Below the pieces are notes generated by a model. The model ran no database searches. It worked only from the letters and a program-made list of their open reading frames with translations, and was not told the origin of the DNA. The translations under genes were made by a program, and so were the position numbers. DNA of 64,000 bases from Phycisphaerae bacterium (GTDB lineage: Bacteria; Planctomycetota; Phycisphaerae; UBA1845; PWPN01). Of the stretch, positions 1-8,704 are shown one piece after another. The stretch is from the NCBI GenBank assembly GCA_018003015.1, contig JAGNEZ010000002.1:62001-126000 (forward strand). Direction: 5' to 3'. How positions within the stretch are numbered: position 1 is the stretch's first letter; every line of letters begins with the position of its first letter.

Positions 1-241
1 CCCACAGTGCCGCAGCCAATCAAGCCAATTTTCAAAACATCCGTCATGAACGAGAACCTCCGGCCATCTTACCCATCTTCGCCCCTCCCCCCGACGCACC
101 CCTCGAGTCACGCCAAGCAAGGGCTTCAGCGGCCGCACCGTCCGCGCAGGGCACCAAATGTAGGGGGCCACGGCCCAGGATGCAAGATGAGTGCCGCCAG
201 ATACCGACCGGCCCAGCATCGTCATCGTCGCCGCAGGATCC

Positions 242-1060
242 TCAGCGGAGCGCGCCCCCGAGCAGCTCATCGACCCGCACCAGCTCGTAACCCCGCTTGG
301 CCAGTTCGTCGAGCAGAGGTGCAACGTAGCCGTGCATCTTGTCCGTCCGCCCCGGACCCGCCCCAAGGTGCAGCAGAAGCAGGAAACCGTTCAGACCATC
401 CGCGTGCCCGGCCTCGTACGCCAGGATGCTCTCGTACAGCTTCCTCGACGACACGAACCGCGGATCGCGGTCCGGCACGTAGTCGGCATTCGATCGCGTG
501 CCGGGCGTGAAGTTGAACAGCACGATACCCATCGCGGTAGCCCAGGTCGAAATGTCGCTGTTGTACCACTCGTACGGCGGAATGAAGAAACGCATCTGGC
601 CCCGACCGGGGCCATAACGAGCCAAATCCTCGAGGTTCTTGTCGAGATCCGCCCGGAAGAACGCCTCCGTCACCAGCGTCTTGCCCCGGTTCTCCCACGC
701 ACAGTACAGCGGATGCGAGTCTGAATGCGGCCCCAGGTAATGGCCCTCAGCCACCATCCGGCGCAGGATCGGCCGGTGAGCCTCGATACGTATGAAATCG
801 CCGGTAACGAAGAACGATGCCTTCCGTCCGCGATGCTTCAGGGCGTCCAGGATCGCCTCCGCGCCCTCACCATGCTGCCCGCCGGTGAATACCAGGGCCA
901 GCCGCTTGCGATCGGTCGGCCCACGGACAATCCCGCCATGCTCGTAGCTGAACGCCGGTTGCGATGCCGCTGTAATAGGTCCACGCCGCTCGACGCTCGT
1001 GAAGTCAACACAACCGCCGACCAGGATCAGACCGAGAATCGCTGCGACTCGGCAAGGCAA
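242..1060 (-). CDS. Lipoprotein polysaccharide deacetylase-like protein (NodB fold, altered motif 1)
   Basis: A 272-residue protein, TTG start, with GAGGGA about 7 bases upstream. Residues 1-17 form a lipoprotein signal ending LVGGC, so it is probably anchored to a membrane on the outer side. The rest resembles the NodB/polysaccharide deacetylase fold. The metal-binding HSDSH motif is visible around residue 117, a PPY element follows (FIPPYEWYN), and the late catalytic His is in LLLLHLG. The usual TFDDG of motif 1 reads FTGGQ, so the catalytic and metal-ligand Asp residues are missing or displaced. It may therefore be a variant subgroup with altered chemistry, or non-catalytic. It overlaps the 3' end of the upstream glycosyltransferase by 34 bases, suggesting an operon for cell-envelope polysaccharide modification. 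The family is fairly sure; the activity is not. Confidence 0.72.
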   Translation of the reverse strand: MPCRVAAILGLILVGGCVDFTSVERRGPITAASQPAFSYEHGGIVRGPTDRKRLALVFTGGQHGEGAEAILDALKHRGRKASFFVTGDFIRIEAHRPILRRMVAEGHYLGPHSDSHPLYCAWENRGKTLVTEAFFRADLDKNLEDLARYGPGRGQMRFFIPPYEWYNSDISTWATAMGIVLFNFTPGTRSNADYVPDRDPRFVSSRKLYESILAYEAGHADGLNGFLLLLHLGAGPGRTDKMHGYVAPLLDELAKRGYELVRVDELLGGALR

Positions 1061-2142
1061 GTCATATCCCTCGGTTGTATGAGCAGCTGTTCGTGGTCCT
1101 GAACATACCGACCCACGTCGAACAGCCGCTCCGCCAGCTTGCGAGCGGCCACGGCCCGACGACCGAGTTCATCACCCGACTCCATCGCCTCGCGAATCGC
1201 GATCGCCAGCCGATGAGGCAGCCCCGGTTCGCAGAGAAAACCGGTTTCCCCCTCGGTGATCAACTCGGTGACCGACGGAACCGCCGTGCCGATCACCGGA
1301 ATACCCGCCGCCATGGCCATCGCCAGCCAGCCGGTCGGCACGTCCCCCAGCGGCGTGAACAGCATGGCGTCACTGACGGCTAGTAGGGCCGCCGGCGAGT
1401 AACGGTCCCCGACCGGAATGAACACCTCCGGGCAGTAGATGTCATCGAACAACCGCCCCAGCCGACTGGCTTCGCGCGAAAGCCCAGGCACGATCAGGCG
1501 GACATCCGGGCGAATCTGGTGCACGATCGCCATCGCCCACGCCGCGTAGTATTGCCCACCCTCCCGCGAGGGCGGCGAGGCCGTCAGAAAAACCTCCGTT
1601 TCAGCGCCTAGCCCCAGATCGGAACGGGTAACGATCGGTTCGGGCGATCGCAGCCCGTCAGCATCAACCCCCGGCCGGACGACAACCGTCGCTTCACGCG
1701 GTAGCCCCGAGCTGATTAGCCGCTGCCGCACCCGTTCGCAGCTGCAGATGACACAGGGATTCCCCCCGGCTCGCCTCAGTGGCCACCATTTCTGGAGATT
1801 CGCGGCATCCGCCGGATCCGAGAGCGTGACCACGAGTCGCAGTCCGTCAGGGCACACCGACCGCACCGCGGCCGCCACTCGACCACCCCAGGCATGAACC
1901 ACCCCGGAGTACTGCTGCTCGAGCACCCGGCGGAGGTCCCGCGAGGGAATACCTAGGTTCACGTCCCAGCGGGCAACACGGGTTAGGTCCGCAGCGGCGG
2001 GCAACTCCACCGCCGGCCGCCCGATGGCGACAACCCGCTGCTCGATGCACGCCCCGGACAGCCGATGCACGAGCAGGGAAAGCCCCCGAAAGGCGTCCAT
2101 GCCGCTGTCCTCGTCGACCACGTGCGTGAGCTGCATCACCAT
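1027..2142 (-). CDS. Glycosyltransferase, GT4 (GT-B fold) family
   Basis: A 371-residue cytosolic or membrane-associated glycosyltransferase that would transfer a sugar from a nucleotide donor. The C-terminal half has the GT4 nucleotide-sugar site: SVTELITEGETGFLCEPG near residue 290, with the characteristic spaced acidic pair. Before it comes an MAMAAGIPVIGT stretch typical of GT-B donor domains. The N-terminal Rossmann half is divergent. There is no strong Shine-Dalgarno site before the ATG at 2142; an in-frame ATG six bases later is possible. It overlaps the deacetylase gene downstream, so the pair is probably co-transcribed. Acceptor and donor cannot be told from sequence. Confidence 0.8.
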   Translation of the reverse strand: MVMQLTHVVDEDSGMDAFRGLSLLVHRLSGACIEQRVVAIGRPAVELPAAADLTRVARWDVNLGIPSRDLRRVLEQQYSGVVHAWGGRVAAAVRSVCPDGLRLVVTLSDPADAANLQKWWPLRRAGGNPCVICSCERVRQRLISSGLPREATVVVRPGVDADGLRSPEPIVTRSDLGLGAETEVFLTASPPSREGGQYYAAWAMAIVHQIRPDVRLIVPGLSREASRLGRLFDDIYCPEVFIPVGDRYSPAALLAVSDAMLFTPLGDVPTGWLAMAMAAGIPVIGTAVPSVTELITEGETGFLCEPGLPHRLAIAIREAMESGDELGRRAVAARKLAERLFDVGRYVQDHEQLLIQPRDMTCLAESQRFSV

Positions 2143-2204
2143 GAGAACCGATCATGTTCGATACCGGCCATTTGTTCAAGCGCCCTCCATTCGCGAGTGC
2201 CCCG

Positions 2205-2232
2205 TTGTGATGTCCGCCGGATCCGATACACT
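2205..2232 (+). promoter_or_regulatory. Candidate sigma-70-type promoter
   Basis: TTGTGA at 2205-2210 and TACACT at 2227-2232 are separated by 16 bases. The predicted transcription start, about 2239, lies only some 8 bases before the ATG of the next gene, which has no good Shine-Dalgarno site. The mRNA may be nearly leaderless. Confidence 0.35.
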
Positions 2233-2246
2233 AGTGGCCGACACGA

Positions 2247-3536
2247 ATGACTGCACACGTGGCTTTCAAGGTGATCCTCCTGCTCGTGGAACTGGCCGCG
2301 TCCGCCTTCTTCAGCGCCGCGGAGACAGCCCTCTTCTCGTTGACCCCACGCGAACTCCACCGATTCCGCAACAATCGCCGGGCCTCGCATCGCTTGGTCG
2401 CTACCCTCATGCAGCGACCCCGCAAGCTGTTGCTCACCCTCATGGTCTGCAATGTGACGGTCAATATGGTGATCTTCGCCACCAGCCTGACACTCATCGA
2501 GAGCCTGATGGCACCCGGCAGTCATCTCGGCCCGGTGGTGGGGCTCATCGCCCCCATCGCGGTGACACTCTTCAGCGAAATCCTGCCCAAAGGTACGTCC
2601 ATTGTGATGCGGACAACCTTCGCGCTCCGGGCCGCACCTTTGGCTCGGGTATGCCAGGTGATCCTCGCTCCGGTGACCTGGGTCCTCAACTCACTCCTCG
2701 TGGAGCCGCTCACCCGCCTCCTCGTCGGCGGCCGACGCCCACGAAACGAGGTCACCGTCGAGGAACTGGCCGAACTGGTCGAAATGTCCCAACACCAGCG
2801 GATCATCGACGCCGACGAGAACACCATGCTCGACGGGGTAATACACCTCAATGAGACGAGAGTCAGGGATGTCATGGTCCCACGCGTCGATATCATCGCC
2901 TTCGACCTCCGCAACGACCCCCAAGGGCTCTACCACCTCATGCGCGAGTGCCATCTCCCCAAGATCCCCGTCTACGACGGTGACATCGACCGCTTCAAGG
3001 GCCTGATCTACGCCAAGGACCTCTTCCTCCATCATGACTGTCCGCCCCGACTGCTCGTTCGCCGAGCTCAGTTCGTGCCCGACGTGATCTCGCTGACCCA
3101 GCTGCTCGAGCATTTCCGTCGCTCCCGCAGCCAGCTGGCCATGGCCGTCGACGAGTTCGGCGGGATTACCGGCCTGGTCACCATCCAGGACGTCGCCGCC
3201 CAGATCGTCGGCGAACTCGCCCCGGCGGAAGAGGGCGAGAACGAGCCAACCTGGGAACGGCTCGACGATCGCCACTACCGCATCTCCGGACGGGTCAGCG
3301 TCCGCGATTGGGCCGAGCAGTTCGATATCCGCCGCTTCGACGACCGAGTCAGTACCCTCGGCGGTTTGATCCTCGCCAAGCTCGGACGCCTCCCCGCCGT
3401 CGGCGACCAACTGCGGCTCGGCAACGTCCTCATGACCGTCGAACTGCTCCGCGGCCGGCGAGTGGAGTGGATTCGTTTGGAGCTGGCGGCCGACGCCGCC
3501 ACCACCGTGGGCGACCCGCCCGGGAAGGGGGCCTGA
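2247..3536 (+). CDS. CNNM/CorC-type transporter-associated membrane protein (DUF21-CBS-CorC_HlyC)
   Basis: A 429-residue inner-membrane protein of the CNNM/CorC (HlyC/TlyC) family, which is linked to magnesium/cobalt homeostasis. Order of domains: DUF21 transmembrane region (about 1-180, with FFSAAETALFSL near the start and an EILPKG motif), a pair of CBS domains (about 205-325, including VMVPRVDIIAFDL and DEFGGITGLVTIQDV), and a C-terminal CorC_HlyC domain (about 345-420, GRVSVRDWAEQF...STLGGLIL). The length and full domain set are normal. It ends in TGATG, sharing bases with the start of a second paralogue, so the two are translationally coupled and may work as a pair. Confidence 0.9.
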   Translation: MTAHVAFKVILLLVELAASAFFSAAETALFSLTPRELHRFRNNRRASHRLVATLMQRPRKLLLTLMVCNVTVNMVIFATSLTLIESLMAPGSHLGPVVGLIAPIAVTLFSEILPKGTSIVMRTTFALRAAPLARVCQVILAPVTWVLNSLLVEPLTRLLVGGRRPRNEVTVEELAELVEMSQHQRIIDADENTMLDGVIHLNETRVRDVMVPRVDIIAFDLRNDPQGLYHLMRECHLPKIPVYDGDIDRFKGLIYAKDLFLHHDCPPRLLVRRAQFVPDVISLTQLLEHFRRSRSQLAMAVDEFGGITGLVTIQDVAAQIVGELAPAEEGENEPTWERLDDRHYRISGRVSVRDWAEQFDIRRFDDRVSTLGGLILAKLGRLPAVGDQLRLGNVLMTVELLRGRRVEWIRLELAADAATTVGDPPGKGA

Positions 3537-4522
3537 TGGCCATCCTCTGGCTGGTCCTGCTGGTGATGCTCCTGCTGGCCAGCGGCTTCTTCAGCGGCTC
3601 GGAAATGGGCCTCTATTGCGTCAACCGCCTTCGCGTCCGACTCCAGGCGGAACGCGGCCAGGACGCCCGGTCGCGACTCCTTTGGAGACTCGTGCAGCAA
3701 CCCCAACGCACGGTGATGACCGTCCTGCTCGGCAACAACCTGGTCGGCTACCTGTTGACCGTGGCCGGCATAGCCTTCCTGGACAAAGCCTTCGGGCTCT
3801 CCGGGGCCAAGGCCGACTTCTACGTGGCCCTCGCCCTCACCCCCCTGGTCTTCGTCTTCGGCGACGTCGTACCCAAGAACTGGTTCCGCATCGAGGCAGA
3901 CCGGCTGATGATCCTCGCCGCCCCGGCTTTGAGAGCCTGCGAGCTGCTCTCCCGCCTCACCGGCGTGCTCCCGTTCGTCCTCGGCATCTCACGCCTCAGC
4001 GCCCGGCTGGCCGGCTACGACGAGGAACAGGCCTGGCGAAACCCCCGAGGCGAGGTCATCGGCCTCCTTCGCGAGGGCGGAGCCGAGGGCACGCTCACCG
4101 AGGACCAGGCCCGCATCATCGAGCGGGTCATGAACCTCTCCAGCGTACGCGTCGGGGCGATGATGGTGCCGATCCAAAAGCTCACCACCGTCCCCATCGA
4201 CGCCACCCGTGACACCTTCGAGCAGCTCGTCGCCCGCTGCAAACACTCCCGCTTGCCCGTCGTCGGCCACGACCGGCAGACCATCGCCGGAATCGTGACC
4301 GTGCACAGCGTCCTGGCTGATCGCGCCGAAGGCTCAATCCAGCGACACATGCACCCGCCGGCCACCATCGCCGCCAGCGAGTCCGCCACCAAGGCCCTCG
4401 TCTTCCTCCAACAAAACCGCCAGCGCATGGCCGTCGTCACCGACCCCCGCCGCGGCTGGGTCGGAATCATCACCCTCCGCGACGTCGTCGAGGAAATCTT
4501 CGGCGAACTGGCGGAATGGTGA
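3536..4522 (+). CDS. Second CNNM/DUF21-CBS membrane protein, lacking the CorC domain
   Basis: A 328-residue paralogue of the preceding gene. The ATG at 3536 overlaps the previous stop codon (TGATG), which fixes the start; a longer upstream open frame is ignored. It has the DUF21 membrane region (FFSGSEMGLYCVNRLR near residue 18, then FGDVVPKNWFR) and a CBS pair (VGAMMVPIQKLTTVP and RRGWVGIITLRDVVEEIFGEL), and stops there. The CorC_HlyC C-terminal domain is absent. Tandem DUF21 genes of unequal length are common in bacteria, and a heteromeric complex is a reasonable inference. The ion specificity is unknown. Confidence 0.88.
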   Translation: MAILWLVLLVMLLLASGFFSGSEMGLYCVNRLRVRLQAERGQDARSRLLWRLVQQPQRTVMTVLLGNNLVGYLLTVAGIAFLDKAFGLSGAKADFYVALALTPLVFVFGDVVPKNWFRIEADRLMILAAPALRACELLSRLTGVLPFVLGISRLSARLAGYDEEQAWRNPRGEVIGLLREGGAEGTLTEDQARIIERVMNLSSVRVGAMMVPIQKLTTVPIDATRDTFEQLVARCKHSRLPVVGHDRQTIAGIVTVHSVLADRAEGSIQRHMHPPATIAASESATKALVFLQQNRQRMAVVTDPRRGWVGIITLRDVVEEIFGELAEW

Positions 4523-5010
4523 GCAAGGCAACAATCAGCATGCGGAAACCGCCGACCAGAACCTGACCTGTCACTTTCCCCAAACTCACCCCCCCTGCAA
4601 GGACGGAGAACACCTCTCTCCATTCTCCATCCCCAACCCCCGCTCGCCACCCCGTTCGAGGCTCCTCCATGGCCTGCGGCCACCAGACTCCCGAGCATCA
4701 ACGGTGTCCCGGTTGCCGACCATTCCGCGGACCACTCGTGGTGTTCTTCACCCGGAGGCGGTCCGGTGCTCACACCGAGAATCACGATCATCCGACGGCT
4801 TGAATCTTGCCAAATCACCCCCTTGTACCCAAGTTTGGCTTCGTTTGGCGCTGGCAATGCTCGGGCCGGCTCACCATCGCTTCTCAGGGGGCTCACCGAG
4901 CTCGTGCACGTCGCGTCAAGCCGTACCAACGCCCGGCATGACCTGAACGCAAGCCGGCTGGCCCAGCCCTGCAAACGGTATAGAAAAAGTCGAGGCCCAG
5001 GGAAATGGGA
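4523..5010. other. Intergenic region between convergent genes
   Basis: A 488-base stretch between the ends of two converging genes. No convincing coding frame or hairpin terminator with a T-tract was seen. It contains one copy, in reverse orientation, of a 15-base word also found after the gene ending at 37827 (see the repeat feature at 4616). Confidence 0.5.
4616..4630 (-). repeat. 15-base intergenic word shared with 37850-37864
   Basis: Read on the minus strand the sequence is ATGGAGAATGGAGAG. The identical 15-mer is at 37850-37864 on the plus strand. Both copies lie in intergenic DNA just past the 3' end of a gene. Confidence 0.5.
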
Positions 5011-6135
5011 TCAGTCGTCACGCGGCATCGAATCGTCTACGTCAACCTCATCGGCTTCCGCATGGCTCTCGGCCTCACTCGCAGAGCCAATGGCCGCAGC
5101 CTCGGGCCAAGCCTCGGCCTCCTCCACGTCCGACGACTTGGGACGGAAGACGCGGGCCATCTGTTCGGAGAATCGCTCAAGCCACGCCGGCTTCGCGTCG
5201 CCCTTCGCGGTACGCTCCGGCCGGACGACCTCCACAACCACCGGCTCCGCGGCCCGTCGTTCGTGGGAGATATCCTTGACCGCCGGTCGCTCGCGCGAGA
5301 GGTCCGCAATTGCCGGACGCGTCGTGGGCGTGGGATGAAGGGTGACGCCGTCGGCCGCAAGCTGGTTGCTGTGCGGGAGGGGCGATGCGCTGGCCTCGGT
5401 GTTCACCTCGGCCTGGGTGACAGTGTCCTTGGGCAGCGAATCAAGACGCTTCTGAGCGGCCAATAGCTTCGGGTTGGCCCGCAGAGCAGCCTTGAACGAC
5501 TTGGCCGCTTCAACATTCATCCGCTTGGACTGGTACATCAGCCCCATGTTGTAGTGGGCGTCCTCGAGCGGTAGAACTGATTGGAACTGATGAAATGCAT
5601 CCGGGAAGCGCCCTTGCTGGGCCACGGTGATCGCCAGGTTCACCCGAGCTCGAGCCATGGCCGGATCAATCTCGATGGCCTTGGTGAGGGCCACTTCGGC
5701 TTCACGCCAACGGGCCTGCAGGATGTAGCTGAATGCGATGTTGTTGTGCAGGTACGCCTGGTCTGGGGCCAGTCGAATGGCCTCGGTGAACGCCTCGTCG
5801 GCCTCCTTGAACCGGCCAAGCCGGTCAAGCACAATCCCGAGCCGGTTCCAGGCGTCAACCGAGCTGGGCTTGGCCGCGACCGCCAGGCGATACTGCTCCG
5901 CCGCCCGAACCAGCCGCCCCTGGGTCTCGTGCAGACGCCCGGCGGCCAGATGCGTTTCCGGCTGAATGCTCGGCGAGTCCGCCTCGCGCAGATCCTCGAT
6001 CTGGCCCTTCTGAAGGTCAGAGACAGGCTTCTGGTCGTTGTCCGATTTGAACTTGAGCAGATTCCCGCATCCGGCTGGCCACAGGAACAACCCCGCTATG
6101 CACAGGCCTGCCCACCATTGCTTTCGTCTTGCCAT
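5011..6135 (-). CDS. TPR-repeat lipoprotein, possibly TadD-like
   Basis: A 374-residue predicted lipoprotein (lipobox WPAGC, Cys 23). From about residue 55 to 250 it contains consecutive tetratricopeptide repeats, for example AWNRLGIVLDRLGRFKEADEAFTEAI-type units (see residues 95-130). The last 120 residues are low-complexity, Pro/Ala/Glu-rich and probably disordered. It follows a second lipoprotein gene by 35 bases on the same strand, and both diverge from the flp pilus genes. TPR lipoproteins (TadD) are standard parts of Tad secretion systems, where they assist secretin assembly. That role is inferred from position and architecture, not from a specific TadD signature. Confidence 0.75.
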   Translation of the reverse strand: MARRKQWWAGLCIAGLFLWPAGCGNLLKFKSDNDQKPVSDLQKGQIEDLREADSPSIQPETHLAAGRLHETQGRLVRAAEQYRLAVAAKPSSVDAWNRLGIVLDRLGRFKEADEAFTEAIRLAPDQAYLHNNIAFSYILQARWREAEVALTKAIEIDPAMARARVNLAITVAQQGRFPDAFHQFQSVLPLEDAHYNMGLMYQSKRMNVEAAKSFKAALRANPKLLAAQKRLDSLPKDTVTQAEVNTEASASPLPHSNQLAADGVTLHPTPTTRPAIADLSRERPAVKDISHERRAAEPVVVEVVRPERTAKGDAKPAWLERFSEQMARVFRPKSSDVEEAEAWPEAAAIGSASEAESHAEADEVDVDDSMPRDD

Positions 6136-6170
6136 TCGTCATGCTCCTTCATGTGCCCCCCAGCATCATG

Positions 6171-6722
6171 TCAGTTGACTTTGCTCGCCGCTTCGCCGAT
6201 CGCCGTCGTTTCCTGCTTCTCCGAGTCGGACGCCTTGGCGCTGCTCGATTCCCGGGCGACGATCGCTTCACCGGCCCTCATCCCCGGCCCGCCGGCCATG
6301 GCCTGCACGACCTTGATCTTGTCCGCCTCAACACCGTTGGAGGTCAACATGCCCTTGATCCGGTCCATACGCTGCTTGACCATCTCGTCAGAACCGTCGA
6401 GCTCGTCATATCGCAGCGTCCCACCGTAGATCTTCAGGATCTCCGCGTAGCGATTCAGACGCCGCACGCCCAGGGCATTGAGCTCCGCTGTGTGCGGCAC
6501 AAAGTGAGCACTCGACACCGACATATCCTCGAGCAGGGCGTTGTCGGTCATGTTCACGTACCCGTCCTGGAGGGCGCTCGGGTTCTCGCTAGTTCCTTGG
6601 GGCGGAGCATTGAGCCGCGAGACCGCGCCGCCACCACACCCCCACAGGCCAAGCAGGCCCGCGACTGCAAACGCCGAAAGGATCAGTGCTGCATACTCCG
6701 TTGCCGAATACTCTCGTTTCAT
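6171..6722 (-). CDS. Small lipoprotein of unknown function next to the Tad locus
   Basis: A 183-residue protein with ATG at 6722, preceded by AGAGGA. An in-frame TTG ten codons upstream has a near-identical upstream sequence because GGTCCAATCCTCTTC is directly repeated (6724-6738 and 6746-6760, plus strand). The signal ends GLWGC (Cys 29). Its hydrophobic N-terminus (SATEYAALILSAF) resembles the Flp pilin N-terminus (TATEYAVMLALII) encoded by the divergent gene, though it has no prepilin-type Gly before it. The mature part (residues 60-150) is a mixed alpha/beta segment with a run RYAEILKIYGGTLRYDELDG. I do not recognise the family. It is probably co-transcribed with the TPR lipoprotein downstream. 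Confidence 0.62.
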   Translation of the reverse strand: MKREYSATEYAALILSAFAVAGLLGLWGCGGGAVSRLNAPPQGTSENPSALQDGYVNMTDNALLEDMSVSSAHFVPHTAELNALGVRRLNRYAEILKIYGGTLRYDELDGSDEMVKQRMDRIKGMLTSNGVEADKIKVVQAMAGGPGMRAGEAIVARESSSAKASDSEKQETTAIGEAASKVN

Positions 6723-7772
6723 GGGTCCAATCCTCTTCTGGTTAAGGTCCAATCCTCTTCAGGAGCAACCGTGAATCCAGGCCGTTGCCTCTCCTGCGGC
6801 CCGGTGAGATTATCGGCCAAGCGAACGACGCGATTCTGTTGTTTTCGGACGAATTGCGGGCAACTTGACCCAGGAGAACATACGGCAATTCTCTGCGCGC
6901 AGAGTGACGTCTCTCCGTCCTGGTGGCTCGCCATCAGGGCCCACGCCCGCGTCCAATTCCGTGCGCTCTGCAACCATGCTCCTCCGGTCCCGCAGCCGTG
7001 TCCAGATCGCGGGTCCCGCATCCACGTCCAGATCGCAACACGGGTTCAATCTCGCCCTTACGCCGCTTCCGTTTCCGACCGCGATTCCGTCGACGGCCCT
7101 CAGGGCGGATCGCCCGCCGGTGGCTATTCTCCCTGCACCCGCTTCCCATGCGGCTTGCACGGCGAAGCCACACGGGTCACAGGGCGGCCGACTCCTGTCC
7201 GGCTCACCGGCGGTACCTGATTCGAATCCCCAGAACGCGAGCCGTGTTTTCAATACTGGTATGCCGTCGGTCTGATAAGCCGCAGCGGCCGGTTGAAACC
7301 CCCGCCCTCGGGGCGCCGTGGGGTGAATGTGGGATGTCAAGCTGGGCAGCCGGGTTGTGGGCCGCAGCCGATAAAACCGTCGGCGTTCCCGCTGGTAGCA
7401 CGCTTAATGGTGGTTGATGGAGGAATTGGCAACTTTTTTGATGAGCCGGTTTGCCCGGGGGATATTCGTTTCTTATGTTTCAACTGCGTTCGGACGATTC
7501 AGGGTGAAACGTGAGTCGCAGACGCACGCAACTTGCCTGAGCGGCGAAGGTTGAGCCTGCCGCGAGTGTGCCCCGCCGGACGAAGGGGGGCGAACGAGGC
7601 GGTTGTGACGGAAGCGGGACAAGTGAAGAACGGAATCTCGTAAGAAGGGATTCACCGAGTGTTATTCGGGCTTGTCGGCCCGGAGTCAGAGACGCCTCGC
7701 TGGTCAAGAGGGAAAAGACGCGGCAGGCACGTTTGGCCCCTGAAGGGGATAACCAATCGAAAGGAGAGATTC
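6723..7772. other. Long intergenic region upstream of the Tad operon
   Basis: About 1.05 kb between the divergent lipoprotein gene and flp. Open frames here on both strands lack Shine-Dalgarno sites, start late and look like GC-driven shadows. A short direct repeat (GGTCCAATCCTCTTC) sits at the left edge. A candidate promoter is listed at 7451, which would leave flp a 5' untranslated leader of almost 290 bases. A TTCGAATCC string near 7212 looks like a tRNA T-loop but lacks a matching stem. Confidence 0.45.
7451..7479 (+). promoter_or_regulatory. Candidate promoter for the Tad/Flp operon
   Basis: TTGCCC (7451-7456), 17-base spacer, TATGTT (7474-7479). Each hexamer matches four of six consensus bases. 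It is the best sigma-70-like match seen upstream of flp. Confidence 0.3.
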
Positions 7773-7955
7773 ATGCAGGCATTGGTAACGCGAGTCAAGA
7801 GTTTTGTTCGGAGCGAAGATGGCCCGACCGCGACTGAGTACGCGGTGATGCTGGCCCTGATCATCATTGTGGCCCTGGCGGGCATTACCCTCCTGGGCAC
7901 CAAGGTGAACGCGATCTTCACGAACGTCGAGGGAGCCCTGGCCACCGGTGCGTAA
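7773..7955 (+). CDS. flp: Flp-family type IVb pilin subunit
   Basis: A 60-residue prepilin. ATG at 7773 follows AAGGAG at 7761-7766, which fixes the start inside a longer open frame. It has a short basic leader, then DGPTATEYAVMLALIII: cleavage after Gly 17 would leave the Glu at position +5 that Flp pilins need for assembly, followed by one hydrophobic helix and a small C-terminal tail. It is the structural subunit of the Tad pilus made by the genes that follow. A strong hairpin lies directly downstream at 8011-8041, which could raise the ratio of pilin mRNA over the rest of the operon. Confidence 0.93.
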   Translation: MQALVTRVKSFVRSEDGPTATEYAVMLALIIIVALAGITLLGTKVNAIFTNVEGALATGA

Positions 7956-8010
7956 TGGTTGGGCGTACGCAGGCTTCGCGTAGGAAGGAAGCATTCAAGT
8001 AGGTCTTGGG

Positions 8011-8041
8011 GGGCGCCCGTTCGGAGGTCGGACGGGCGCCC
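8011..8041 (+). terminator. Strong intergenic hairpin after flp
   Basis: GGGCGCCCGT (8011-8020) pairs perfectly with ACGGGCGCCC (8032-8041) around an 11-base loop. There is no T-tract, so it is more likely an mRNA-stabilising or attenuating stem between flp and the prepilin peptidase gene than a full terminator. Confidence 0.5.
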
Positions 8042-8131
8042 ACCAGCCTGTCTGGGGCAAGAATGCCGCGGGCCTGAAAACAGGATGCAGTCGGTCGGAG
8101 CCGGGAAGGAAGCGAATACTGGAGTCGATCG

Positions 8132-8680
8132 ATGCACTCAGCTTTGTGGTTGACGACCTGTGCGATAATGGTCCCCGGGATTCTCTGGGCGTCGTGGATT
8201 GACTACAAGGAACGCCGGGTACCGAACTGGCTGAACGCAGCCATTGCGATGACGGGTTTCCTCGCCCAGGCTCACTTCTTCGGATGGCAGGGTCTTGCGG
8301 CCGGTGCCGCGGGCCTGGCCGTCGGTTTTGCCGTTCTCATTGTTCCATGGCTTATGCATGGCATGGGCGCAGGTGACGTCAAGTTGATGATGGCGATTGG
8401 CGTTTGGCTGGGGCCGTGGCTCACCTTCCTGTCATTCTGTGTGGGCGCGGTGGTCGGCGGAGTCATCGCGGTGGTTATGATTCTGTCCAGCGGGCGTTTG
8501 TGGCATGCCTATGCCAACCTGGCCACGATCGCAACCAAGGTGTCCAGCCGGTCGACCCTTTTCACCGAGTTCGGCTCGGCCAAGAGCTTCGGCAGTACTT
8601 CCCAGCTGTTGCCGTACGGTGTTCCTTTGACCATCGGCACGCTGATGGTGTTCTTCGGGCAGCAGTGGTTGATTGGGTGA
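8132..8680 (+). CDS. tadV: Prepilin peptidase, TadV/CpaA type (A24 family)
   Basis: A 182-residue multi-spanning membrane aspartyl protease that would remove the leader of Flp and the TadE-like pseudopilin. A GGAG lies about 7 bases before the ATG at 8132. The first catalytic Asp is in the WIDYKERRVPNWLN segment near residue 23, and the second in the GMGAGDVKLMMAIG motif (GxGD) near residue 77. It is the short form without the N-terminal methylase domain, as usual for Tad systems. The position between flp and tadE fits. Confidence 0.9.
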   Translation: MHSALWLTTCAIMVPGILWASWIDYKERRVPNWLNAAIAMTGFLAQAHFFGWQGLAAGAAGLAVGFAVLIVPWLMHGMGAGDVKLMMAIGVWLGPWLTFLSFCVGAVVGGVIAVVMILSSGRLWHAYANLATIATKVSSRSTLFTEFGSAKSFGSTSQLLPYGVPLTIGTLMVFFGQQWLIG

Positions 8681-8704
8681 CAAGATAGACAGAGGAGGCG
8701 CAAG

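Noticed and set aside
7-510. Long plus-strand open frame at the left edge
   Set aside because: Low-complexity Arg/Pro/Ser translation, no ribosome-binding site, and it lies opposite the deacetylase gene; GC-driven shadow.
7200-7235. Possible tRNA (TTCGAATCC string)
   Set aside because: The bases on each side do not form the five-pair T-stem and no acceptor or anticodon arm can be built.
7426-7442. Possible sigma-54 promoter (TGGCAA-N5-TTGAT)
   Set aside because: The invariant GC of the -12 element is not present.
7500-7772. c-di-GMP (GEMM) riboswitch in the flp leader
   Set aside because: The region has a CACGCA string but none of the conserved tetraloop or GGGCAAACC core of GEMM.
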